The notes beneath the pieces were generated by a model that ran no database searches, was not told where the DNA came from, and worked only from the letters and a program-made list of their open reading frames with translations. A stretch of 7,334 nucleotides of DNA from an uncultured Chloroflexota bacterium (GTDB lineage: Bacteria > Chloroflexota > Dehalococcoidia > UBA2247 > RBG-13-53-26): the NCBI GenBank assembly GCA_937860285.1, contig CALMBS010000417.1, forward strand, positions 1-7,334, written 5' to 3'. Made by a program: the position numbers and the translations under genes. Numbering within the stretch: the stretch's first letter is position 1; each line of letters opens with the position of its first letter. Below, one piece after another: positions 1 to 4,867 of the stretch.

Positions 1-53
1 TAGCATGCAGTGTTTTGCGCACTGAGACCCAGGTTCGAATCCTGGCCCGGCAT
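1..53 (+). tRNA. tRNA-Gln (anticodon TTG), 3' part, cut by the left edge
   Basis: The 3' two thirds of a tRNA can be folded. The anticodon stem is CAGTG (8-12) paired with CACTG (20-24) around the 7-nt loop TTTTGCG (13-19). With T33 in place this reads TTG, which decodes the Gln codon CAA. A 4-nt variable loop (25-28) follows, then a perfect T arm: CCAGG (29-33), loop TTCGAAT, CCTGG (41-45). The acceptor 3' strand is CCCGGCA (46-52), implying a 5' strand TGCCGGG outside the window. A U1-A72 end is typical of tRNA-Gln, which supports the identity. CCA is not encoded: T53 would be the discriminator, followed by CCT. Two odd points are C rather than a purine at position 37 and T as discriminator. 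A decayed or specialised tRNA copy is the alternative. The 5' half is missing, so the isotype is less certain than the tRNA call. Confidence 0.78.
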
Positions 54-115
54 CCTAAACCGAATCCCTCGTTCCTCTTCACTCCTCCAGCCGTTCAACG
101 GTGGCATTCGCCCAT

Positions 116-134
116 CGTTGGAGAGGTGCCAACG
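116..134 (+). other. Small hairpin downstream of the tRNA
   Basis: CGTTGG (116-121) pairs with CCAACG (129-134) around a 7-nt loop. It lies between the tRNA 3' end and the next promoter. No T-run follows, so it is a weak candidate for 3' end formation of the tRNA transcript. Nothing else is seen in 54-140 apart from a short CCGTT-C-AACGG palindrome at 91-101. Confidence 0.25.
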
Positions 135-140
135 CAATGA

Positions 141-169
141 TTGACAGTCCTATCCCTCCAGCCTAGACT
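141..169 (+). promoter_or_regulatory. Sigma70-type promoter for the 227-505 gene
   Basis: A perfect -35 hexamer TTGACA (141-146) is followed after exactly 17 nt by TAGACT (164-169). The latter matches TATAAT at four positions, including the important first, second and last. Transcription would begin near 176, about 50 nt before the preferred start codon at 227. A chance match cannot be excluded, but the spacing and the position between a tRNA and an ORF with a good ribosome binding site agree with a real promoter. Confidence 0.45.
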
Positions 170-226
170 TCTGGTTTACGCGCACCTTTCACATTCAAGC
201 CTGTCATGGGTGGATGGGAGGCTCCG

Positions 227-505
227 ATGGATGGGAACTGCAGGCTTTCGCCGCACCGAGGCCACTACTGGGTGGAGGATATCCCGGAGAGCGACAACTG
301 GGCCGGCCGCTGGTGCGGCAGGACGCGGCACTTCAACCACGAGAGGAGTGAGCAGATGCGCCGGGCGGAGACGGTGATGGCGTCCGGCGAGCTGGCCCCG
401 CAGCAGTGGTTCAGCCAGCTGTGGGACCTGTGGTCAGGTGAACGCCGCAGCGAGCGCTCGCTCAGGCTGGACGCTGACACCTATCTGCACGTCTTCTCCG
501 ACTGA
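227..505 (+). CDS. Hypothetical 92-aa Trp-rich protein
   Basis: I do not recognise the family. The ORF is open from ATG 206, but ATG 227 is preferred because GGGAGG (216-221) lies 5 nt before it, while ATG 206 has no visible ribosome binding site. The 92-aa product is hydrophilic, with no signal peptide or membrane segment. It has six tryptophans, including an NWAGRWC stretch near residue 25 and a QQWFSQLWDLW stretch near residue 65, and an Arg/Glu-rich C-terminal third. One Cys near each of residues 5 and 30 does not make a recognisable metal motif. It stands alone between a tRNA and the HEAT-repeat gene and has its own plausible promoter. Overlapping ORFs in other frames (141-377 and the - strand 265-480) look like shadows. 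I infer a real small gene, but without homology evidence this is only moderately sure. Confidence 0.5.
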   Translation: MDGNCRLSPHRGHYWVEDIPESDNWAGRWCGRTRHFNHERSEQMRRAETVMASGELAPQQWFSQLWDLWSGERRSERSLRLDADTYLHVFSD

Positions 506-631
506 CGCCGGTCCAGGGCCCATCACCTTCATAGGTCCCCCGGCCCTCCCCATGAGGCCGCACAGATCGGCTCCCCAGGGAGACCATTTCCCTCAGCATT
601 GCCGGCAGCCCCCGTCGTTGTGGACCCTCAC

Positions 632-651
632 GGCGGCTCTCCCCAGCCGCC
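632..651 (+). terminator. GC-rich hairpin, possible terminator of the 227-505 gene
   Basis: GGCGGCT (632-638) pairs perfectly with AGCCGCC (645-651) around the loop CTCCCC. A C-rich pyrimidine tract follows rather than a T-run, so if this terminates transcription it is not a classical intrinsic terminator. It lies about 130 nt after the stop codon of the preceding gene. Confidence 0.35.
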
Positions 652-666
652 TCCTCCCCCATTTCC

Positions 667-689
667 CTCGTGCCACGAGTGAGCTTTTT
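667..689 (+). terminator. Short perfect dyad followed by T5, weak terminator or operator
   Basis: CTCGTG-C-CACGAG (667-679) is a perfect 13-bp inverted repeat. As RNA it would form a 5-bp stem with a 3-nt loop. TTTTT (685-689) begins 5 nt after the repeat. The stem is short and the T-run slightly distant, so a protein-binding palindrome is an equally good reading. Confidence 0.3.
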
Positions 690-787
690 GAGAGACCGGG
701 CCCTCAGCCAGAGACACAGGTGTGACAGATCAACATCATACTTGTTGGCTGAAGAAGACAGGGTTGGCAGGCCTCAGCCTAAGAGGA

Positions 788-806
788 ACTGGTTTCCCCC
801 ACCAGT
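788..806 (+). promoter_or_regulatory. 5' leader hairpin before the HEAT-repeat gene
   Basis: ACTGGT (788-793) pairs with ACCAGT (801-806) around a TTCCCCC loop. The hairpin ends 9 nt before a long AGGAGGAGG ribosome binding site (816-824), which itself lies 6 nt before ATG 831. It could influence translation of the HEAT-repeat protein, but nothing shows that the loop pairs with the Shine-Dalgarno sequence. Confidence 0.25.
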
Positions 807-830
807 GCGAGCAAGAGGAGGAGGACGAAG

Positions 831-1343
831 ATGGTAAGCGATGTTGCAGGAGATATCAGAAGCGTGGGTGCTCTGGTCAGAGCCCTCTGTGACGAGGACT
901 GCTACGTCCGCCAGGAAGCCGCCTCAGCCCTGGGCGCCATGGGGGACCCCCGCGCCGTCGAGCCCCTGATTGAGCTGCTGGAGGAGGACGACGACGAGGA
1001 CGTTCGCGAAGAGGTGGCCTGGGCCCTGGGGAAGATCGGCGACGCCCGGGCGGTGGATCCCCTGATCAGGGCCCTCTTCGACACGGACAAGGACGTCAGA
1101 GAAGAGGCCGCCTGGGCGCTGGGCAGGCTCCGGGATGTGAGGGCGGTCGAGCCCCTGGTCAAGGCCCTGAAGGACGAAGAGGAAGATGTCAGAGAAGAGG
1201 TCGTCTGGGCACTGGGACGGATACGCAACGCCAAAGCCATCGAGCTGCTGAAGCAGGCCACCAGCGACCGGTCGGTGCATGTCCGGAAGGCCGCAGCAGA
1301 GGCACTGGCGAACATAGGAGCCAAGGGGGCGCTGGTCAACTAG
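831..1343 (+). CDS. HEAT-repeat (PBS-lyase HEAT-like) protein, 170 aa
   Basis: The protein is almost entirely HEAT-like repeats of the kind found in phycocyanobilin lyases and many stand-alone bacterial scaffold proteins. Five units are visible, with the conserved VR pair at residues 26, 58, 89, 120 and 151, so the period is 31-32 residues. Each unit has the pattern DxxVRxEaaxALGxigdxrAVePLixaL. The middle three units are nearly identical around VREEVAWALG. The inter-helix turns carry acidic runs such as EEDDDEDV (residues 51-58), which make the protein strongly acidic. No enzyme domain, signal peptide or membrane segment is present. The family usually forms a curved solenoid that binds a protein partner; which partner is unknown. 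AGGAGGAGG at 816-824 fixes the start. The zinc-finger gene lies 58 nt downstream on the same strand and may be co-transcribed. The product name is secure; the cellular role is not predictable. Confidence 0.93.
   Translation: MVSDVAGDIRSVGALVRALCDEDCYVRQEAASALGAMGDPRAVEPLIELLEEDDDEDVREEVAWALGKIGDARAVDPLIRALFDTDKDVREEAAWALGRLRDVRAVEPLVKALKDEEEDVREEVVWALGRIRNAKAIELLKQATSDRSVHVRKAAAEALANIGAKGALVN
1002..1280 (+). repeat. Three 93-bp tandem units inside the HEAT-repeat gene
   Basis: The DNA that encodes the VREE(V/A)(A/V)WALG segments begins at 1002, 1095 and 1188, an exact 93-nt period. Units 2 and 3 share GTCAGAGAAGAGG at their starts, while unit 1 has diverged at synonymous sites. The similarity is high enough to suggest internal duplication within the gene. 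The flanking repeats, at 906 and 1281, are more diverged. Confidence 0.75.
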
Positions 1344-1353
1344 ACCGGCCGGG

Positions 1354-1379
1354 GACGGCGCGCGCACAGCGCGCCCGTC
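1354..1379 (+). other. Hairpin between the HEAT-repeat and zinc-finger genes
   Basis: GACGGCGCGC (1354-1363) pairs with GCGCGCCCGTC (1369-1379) around GCACA, giving ten base pairs with one bulged C. No T-run follows, so it is unlikely to be a full terminator. It may stabilise the upstream message or reduce read-through into the zinc-finger gene, which starts 22 nt later. Confidence 0.4.
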
Positions 1380-1401
1380 AGAGAGAGTGTGAGGGAGAGC
1401 A

Positions 1402-1590
1402 ATGGAACGGATGCAGACCTACTACTGTAACCACTGCGGGATCAACTGCGACACGATTTTCAGCGTGTTTCTGCATATATTCACTGATCACATGCACACG
1501 GACATAGGCCTGGAGAAGGCGGAAAGCCGCGTGCTGGTGGAACAAACCGAGCCCTACCGGGTCCGGGTCATGTTCTTCTGGCCCAACTAG
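1402..1590 (+). CDS. 62-aa protein with C2H2 zinc-finger spacing
   Basis: The start at ATG 1402 follows a purine-rich GAGGGAGAG stretch. Residues 9, 12, 25 and 30 give Cys-x2-Cys-x12-His-x4-His, within the classical C2H2 zinc-finger spacing, with a Tyr-Tyr pair just before the first Cys as many fingers have. The hydrophobic residues between the ligands (Phe20, Leu24) are not at the usual Phe/Leu positions of eukaryotic fingers, so the fold may differ. Cys16, His11 and His32 are possible extra ligands. Residues 33-62 look like a beta-rich tail ending in VRVMFFWPN. It has no membrane segment or export signal. The gene sits 58 nt after the HEAT-repeat gene on the same strand and is followed by strong hairpins. 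I infer a small metal-binding protein; DNA, RNA or protein binding are all possible. The family is not recognised. Confidence 0.72.
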   Translation: MERMQTYYCNHCGINCDTIFSVFLHIFTDHMHTDIGLEKAESRVLVEQTEPYRVRVMFFWPN

Positions 1591-1591
1591 A

Positions 1592-1613
1592 ATCGTCCCG
1601 CATCCGGGACGAT
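1592..1613 (+). terminator. Perfect 9-bp hairpin just after the zinc-finger gene
   Basis: ATCGTCCCG (1592-1600) pairs perfectly with CGGGACGAT (1605-1613) around CATC. It begins 2 nt after the stop codon of the zinc-finger gene. No T-run follows directly, so it more likely protects the 3' end or slows polymerase before the larger hairpin downstream. Confidence 0.5.
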
Positions 1614-1630
1614 GGTCCCCAGGGAAACAG

Positions 1631-1668
1631 GGCCCTTGTGCGAGGGTGATTCCCACCGCACAAGGGCC
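1631..1668. terminator. Large hairpin, probable bidirectional terminator
   Basis: GGCCCTTGTGCG (1631-1642) pairs perfectly over 12 bp with CGCACAAGGGCC (1657-1668). The 14-nt loop can form an inner GGG/CCC pairing. On the + strand the stem is followed by TCTATTCTG, and on the - strand by CTGTTTCCC, both moderately T-rich. It lies between the convergent zinc-finger gene and crotonase operon, which is where a shared terminator is expected. Confidence 0.65.
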
Positions 1669-1703
1669 TCTATTCTGCCTCAGTTCACCGAACGCTAATC
1701 AGC

Positions 1704-1723
1704 CTGGCCGATAATCGTGCCAG
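1704..1723 (-). terminator. Hairpin just after the crotonase stop codon
   Basis: CTGGC (1704-1708) pairs with GCCAG (1719-1723), and CGA with TCG inside it, leaving a TAA triloop and one bulged T. It lies 15 nt beyond the stop of the - strand crotonase gene. No clear U-run follows on the - strand, so the larger hairpin at 1631-1668 may be the main end of the transcript. Confidence 0.35.
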
Positions 1724-1738
1724 AACTGCGGGACCGCA

Positions 1739-2557
1739 TCAGCGTCCCTTCCAGACCGGCTTCCGCTTCTCCTTGAAGGCCTTCATGCCCTCCCGGGAGT
1801 CCTCGGTGGCGAAGATGGGAATCCCGAGCTCATCATTCTTCTTGTATGCCTCCGCCAGCGGCAGCGAGGCGTCGATCTCACGCAGGGTGCGGGTGATGGC
1901 CACTATGGACAGGGGGGCGTTCTCACAGAGCTGCTGGGCCATCTTGAGGGCCTCTTCCAGGGCCTTGCCCTTGGGCACCACCCGGTTGATCAGCCCGAAC
2001 TGCAGCGCCTCCCGGGCAGTGAGGTGGCGGCCCAGCAGCACGATCTCGGCCGCGAAGCAGTAGGGGATCTGGCGGGGAAGCCGGAAGGCCGAACCGGCCA
2101 TGGGGTAGAGGCCGCGGATGACCTCGGTCACCCCGAACTTGGAGTCCTCGGACCCGACCCGCATGTCGGTCCCCATCAGGATCTCCGTGCCGCCGGCCAC
2201 CGCGAAGCCCTCCACGGCCAGAATGATCGGCTTGGAGGGGAGGTTCTCCCGCAGCAGCGCCTGCCAGTGCAGGTTGGGCACGGACTGCATCAGCTTCTGA
2301 ATCTCCTCCACATCGTCAGTGGGCTCCGGCCCGGCCTTGAGGTCCATGCCGGCGCAGAAGGTGTCCCCCTTCCCGGTCAGGACGGCGCAGTAGAGATCGG
2401 GGTCCTGGTCCAGGAGCCGCCAGGCCTTGTACATGCCGATCAGCATGGGGGGGCTGAGCGCATTCTTGGCCTCCGGCCGGTTGAGGGTGACGATCAGGAC
2501 ATGGCCTTCCTTCTCGACCGTGCAGTTCTTGGTGGTGATGCTCAGCTGTTCAGCCAT
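1739..2557 (-). CDS. Enoyl-CoA hydratase/isomerase (crotonase) family protein, 272 aa
   Basis: This enzyme probably adds water to an enoyl-CoA in the cytoplasm, or performs a related crotonase reaction. The oxyanion-hole segments are present: CAGMDL (residues 68-73) and VAGGTE (120-125). Both Glu positions used as acid/base by classical hydratases are kept, Glu125 in GGTEI and Glu145 in FGVTEVIRG, which favours hydratase activity over an isomerase or hydrolase with altered residues. The LNRPEAKNAL segment near the N-terminus and the AREALQFGLINRVVP segment (181-195) are also typical. The length is normal for the family. The frame is open to 2599, but ATG 2557 has AGGAGG (2563-2568) 5 nt upstream and is the better start. 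It is the last gene of the - strand operon, 133 nt after the second DUF35 gene, and would supply the 3-hydroxyacyl-CoA for the thiolase-like proteins. The substrate is unknown. Confidence 0.94.
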   Translation of the reverse strand: MAEQLSITTKNCTVEKEGHVLIVTLNRPEAKNALSPPMLIGMYKAWRLLDQDPDLYCAVLTGKGDTFCAGMDLKAGPEPTDDVEEIQKLMQSVPNLHWQALLRENLPSKPIILAVEGFAVAGGTEILMGTDMRVGSEDSKFGVTEVIRGLYPMAGSAFRLPRQIPYCFAAEIVLLGRHLTAREALQFGLINRVVPKGKALEEALKMAQQLCENAPLSIVAITRTLREIDASLPLAEAYKKNDELGIPIFATEDSREGMKAFKEKRKPVWKGR

Positions 2558-2606
2558 GATCTCCTCCTCTGTTTTTGTCCTCTCTATCTCCAGGGTCAAA
2601 GGGCCA

Positions 2607-2630
2607 GCGCCCGGTCCGAAGGCCGGGCGC
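2607..2630 (-). promoter_or_regulatory. Intergenic hairpin with cUUCGg-like loop before the crotonase gene
   Basis: GCGCCCGG (2607-2614) pairs perfectly with CCGGGCGC (2623-2630). On the transcribed - strand the loop is CCTTCGGA, which contains a C(UUCG)G tetraloop, one of the most stable RNA loops. The - strand sequence after it is only weakly T-rich (GGCCCTTTGACC). It sits in the 133-nt gap between DUF35 protein 2 and the crotonase. It could act as an attenuator or as an mRNA processing or stability element that sets a different level for the last gene. Confidence 0.45.
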
Positions 2631-2690
2631 GGATGCCATTGTCAGTTCGCCGATTCCTCGTTCATTGCCTGGCGGGAAGCCCCCGGGGCC

Positions 2691-3173
2691 CTACGCCAGC
2701 GGCGCGAAGTACTTGATGTCCAGGATGCTGCCGACCCTCTTCTCGGCGAACACCGCCTTGACCCTCATACCGATGGCCAGCTTCTCGAAGTCGACCCCGC
2801 TGATCATGTGGACCAGCCCCGTCGTGGCCCCGTCCAGCTTGATGATGCCGTAGATTATGGGCGGGTCCATCGGCTGCACGCCGTTGCTGTGCCCGTCGAC
2901 GGTGTAGGTCTCCACGGTGCCAACGTCACTGACCGGCACCCACTCCGTGAGCTGCCCGTAGCAGTACTTGCATACCGACCGCGCCGGCACGTACACCTGC
3001 TCGCAGGCCTGGCACCGTGTGGCCATGATCCTCTTGTTGTCCCGGAGCTCGATGAGGAAGCGGCTGCCGGTGAGGCCGGCAGTGTAGGTGTTGGGGATGA
3101 ATATCTTGCCATGATAGACGAAGACATCCAGGTCCTTCAGTTTCTCCACTCGGTCTTGCATGATCTCAGCCAT
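2691..3173 (-). CDS. DUF35 protein 2 (zinc ribbon + OB-fold), acyl-CoA associated, 160 aa
   Basis: Proteins of this family have an N-terminal rubredoxin-like zinc ribbon and a C-terminal OB-fold. They act as partner subunits of thiolase-fold enzymes, as in ChsH2/Ltp2, BbsA/BbsB and the archaeal thiolase/HMG-CoA synthase complex. Here the ribbon is Cys54-x2-Cys57-x10-Cys68-x2-Cys71, fully intact. The OB-fold follows from about residue 75, with GTVETYTV, the IIYGIIKLDG strand and a VKAVFAEKR strand. Residues 1-45 form a leader with a hydrophobic IFIPNTYTAG segment that may dock on the partner. Start ATG 3173 has AGGAGG (3181-3186) 7 nt upstream, overlapping the stop codon of the previous gene. 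The tight spacing suggests coupled translation with DUF35 protein 1 and the thiolase-like genes. The two DUF35 proteins are clearly different in sequence, so each probably serves its own partner. Confidence 0.93.
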   Translation of the reverse strand: MAEIMQDRVEKLKDLDVFVYHGKIFIPNTYTAGLTGSRFLIELRDNKRIMATRCQACEQVYVPARSVCKYCYGQLTEWVPVSDVGTVETYTVDGHSNGVQPMDPPIIYGIIKLDGATTGLVHMISGVDFEKLAIGMRVKAVFAEKRVGSILDIKYFAPLA

Positions 3174-3184
3174 CTCTCGTCCTC

Positions 3185-3673
3185 CTACTCGTCAATGGTC
3201 CTGAAGTACAGGATGTCGCCGAGGCCCCGGCCCCGGCCCTCTTCCTTCCACACCGCCTGCACCCGCTTCACGTTCTTCAGCTTCTCCGGGTCCCTTTCCT
3301 CCAGGAAGTGCACCAGGAACACCCCGTCGTCGTCCAGCTTGATGGTAGCCGTGGGGTAGGGATTGGCCAGCCGGTCCCCATAGTGGGGGTCCCACAGCGG
3401 AAAGACGAGGTACGTATACTGCACCACCGTGCCCTTGTCGCTCATCACCACCCAGTCCTCGCCGGCCTCAACGTTGCACCGGCCGCACACGGCCGCCGGC
3501 TGCCAGATGAGCTCCTTGCACTTGGGGCAGCGGTTGGCCACCAGCTTCTTGTTCTCCAGGGCCTCCTTGTAGACCCTTCCCAGGTACTTGCCGCTGGACC
3601 ACTTGTAGGTCCTCGGCCGGGCAATATCAACCTTGATCAGCTCCGGCTTCTTCTCAGCCTTCTCCGTCGTCAT
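3185..3673 (-). CDS. DUF35 protein 1 (zinc ribbon + OB-fold), acyl-CoA associated, 162 aa
   Basis: This is the first of two tandem DUF35 proteins. A charged, Lys/Glu-rich N-terminal tail (residues 1-20) leads to a helix region ending in LVANRC. The zinc ribbon is Cys49-x2-Cys52-x10-Cys63-x2-Cys66, the same spacing as in the neighbour. The OB-fold part includes DKGTVVQYTYLVFPLW, a proline-containing loop (NPYPTATIKL), and a final VQAVWKEEGRGRG-type strand and turn. The GRGRG turn before the last strand is Arg/Gly-rich and unlike protein 2. ATG 3673 is preceded by a GGAGGAG ribosome binding site that overlaps the stop of thiolase-like protein B, only 10 nt away. It lies directly downstream of thiolase-like protein B, so the most likely pairing is with that protein. 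A catalytic role of its own is not expected. Assignment to the family is secure; the pairing is inferred. Confidence 0.93.
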   Translation of the reverse strand: MTTEKAEKKPELIKVDIARPRTYKWSSGKYLGRVYKEALENKKLVANRCPKCKELIWQPAAVCGRCNVEAGEDWVVMSDKGTVVQYTYLVFPLWDPHYGDRLANPYPTATIKLDDDGVFLVHFLEERDPEKLKNVKRVQAVWKEEGRGRGLGDILYFRTIDE

Positions 3674-3683
3674 TCTTCTCCTC

Positions 3684-4853
3684 CTACAGCGACCTTCTGA
3701 GCAGCGTGGCCACGGTCCAGTTCGGCCCGCCCAGGGCGGTAGCCATGGCGGTATGAACGTCCCGCGTTACCTGGTGCTCGCCGGCGTCGCCACGGACCTG
3801 CAGCGCCGCCTCCGCCACCCGGATGGTGGGCGTGGCCCCGATGGGGTTGGTGGCAATGACGCCGCCCGAGGGGTTCACCGGAAACTCTCCTTCCATCTCG
3901 GTCATGCCCTTCTCCACCATCTTCCACCCCTCGTTCCTGGGGCAGAAGTGGTAGTGCTCGTAGTGGCTCATCTCCTCCCAGTTGGAGGGCTCATAGATCT
4001 CGGCCATGCAGATGTCCCTGATGGGGTTGGTAATGCCGTTTCTCTTGTAGAGCCGGTCCACGGCGATGTCCTGGCTGTACTCCTCCTTGCCGGTAGGATC
4101 GCCGAAGGACCCCGCCCGGAAAGGCTCCTGGTGCACCGTGACCAGGTCCGCTATCCAGACCGGCTTCCTGGTGATCTTCCTGGCCTTCTGCTCCGAGGCG
4201 AATATCAACGCACAGGCCCCGGAGGACTGGGGGCAGAACTCCAGGAACTTGAGCGGCCAGACCAGGTACCCCGAGTCCAGCACCTCCTTGATGCTCTTGA
4301 GCCCCAGCCGCAGATGGGCGTAGGGATTGCGGCAGGCCCCCTTGTCCGCCTTCAGGCGGACCATGGCCGCGTGCTCCTCCTTGGCGCCCGTCTTCTGCAT
4401 ATAGGTCAGGGCCTGCTTGGCGAACTCGCCGATGGCGCCCGTCGCCACACCTTTGCCCCACACCGGCGTCACCGCACCGGTGATGGCCGCCGTGGTGTCG
4501 CCGCAGTCCTGCTTCTCAAACCCGATCACCAGGGCCGTATCGAAGAGCCCCGAGGCCACGAAGTGGAATCCCTCCTCCACCACCGACGCACCGGCCGTAC
4601 CGCCGGTGGCCACCTTCAGGCCCGGCTTCATGAAGGCCGCCGTTTCATCGGCCATCATCGCATCCGGGAGGAAGATGTTCTCGAACGTCTCCATGTTCGC
4701 CGTGAAGACGGCCTCGACGTCCTGGGTCTTCATCTGCGCATCGAGAAGCGCCGCCCGGACGGCCTCGCCCACCATCTCCTGCAGCGTGACGTCCTTGCGG
4801 TTGCTCTTGTGAAAGGTCTGGCCGATTCCGACAATTGCCACTCTATTACCCAT
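3684..4853 (-). CDS. Thiolase-like protein B (SCP2-type), catalytic residues replaced, 389 aa
   Basis: The fold is a thiolase of the SCP2/lipid-transfer group. It starts with the RVAIVGIGQT strand, has AEIYEP near residue 287 where relatives have AEIHD, an NPSGG loop at 327-331, and ends in the usual LQVRGDAGEHQV region and a final strand. The classical residues are missing. By alignment to the SG that follows the nucleophile helix, Gly85 replaces the nucleophilic Cys; the GHP His is Asn336 in TNPIG; and the C-terminal GG-x-C motif reads GGPNWTV with no Cys. Tyr287 stands where His is usual. Such replacements are seen in Ltp2-type proteins that bind DUF35 and cleave by retro-aldol chemistry, so Claisen thiolysis is unlikely. 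Start ATG 4853 has GGAGG (4861-4865) 7 nt upstream; the frame stays open to 5663, but that extension overlaps protein A and is spurious. Confidence 0.92.
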   Translation of the reverse strand: MGNRVAIVGIGQTFHKSNRKDVTLQEMVGEAVRAALLDAQMKTQDVEAVFTANMETFENIFLPDAMMADETAAFMKPGLKVATGGTAGASVVEEGFHFVASGLFDTALVIGFEKQDCGDTTAAITGAVTPVWGKGVATGAIGEFAKQALTYMQKTGAKEEHAAMVRLKADKGACRNPYAHLRLGLKSIKEVLDSGYLVWPLKFLEFCPQSSGACALIFASEQKARKITRKPVWIADLVTVHQEPFRAGSFGDPTGKEEYSQDIAVDRLYKRNGITNPIRDICMAEIYEPSNWEEMSHYEHYHFCPRNEGWKMVEKGMTEMEGEFPVNPSGGVIATNPIGATPTIRVAEAALQVRGDAGEHQVTRDVHTAMATALGGPNWTVATLLRRSL

Positions 4854-4867
4854 GACTCTACCTCCAG

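Larger units (their letters stand above)
506..830. other. 325-nt intergenic region, no convincing gene
   Basis: No convincing gene is seen. An ORF at 438-725 is Pro/Ser/Arg-rich low-complexity translation starting inside the previous gene without a ribosome binding site, and was rejected. The stretch holds a GC-rich hairpin (632-651), a 13-bp dyad with a nearby T5 run (667-689) and a hairpin just before the ribosome binding site of the HEAT-repeat gene (788-806). I found no clear sigma70 promoter for the downstream gene; a CATACT hexamer at 737-742 has no matching -35. Confidence 0.6.

Noticed and set aside
438..725. 95-aa Pro/Ser/Arg-rich + strand ORF
   Set aside because: It starts inside the 227-505 gene in another frame without a ribosome binding site, and shows no domain.
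902..1367. - strand ORFs with a poly-Ser run opposite the HEAT-repeat gene
   Set aside because: The Ser run is simply the complement of the acidic codons in the repeat loops; the + strand protein has clear HEAT repeats.
2558..2599. 14-residue N-terminal extension of the crotonase
   Set aside because: The AGGAGG site lies inside this extension and points to the start at 2557; the extension is not typical of the family.
2024..3359. Long + strand ORFs (2024-2716 and 2427-3359) over the crotonase and DUF35 genes
   Set aside because: They cross real gene boundaries on the other strand and have no recognisable protein features.
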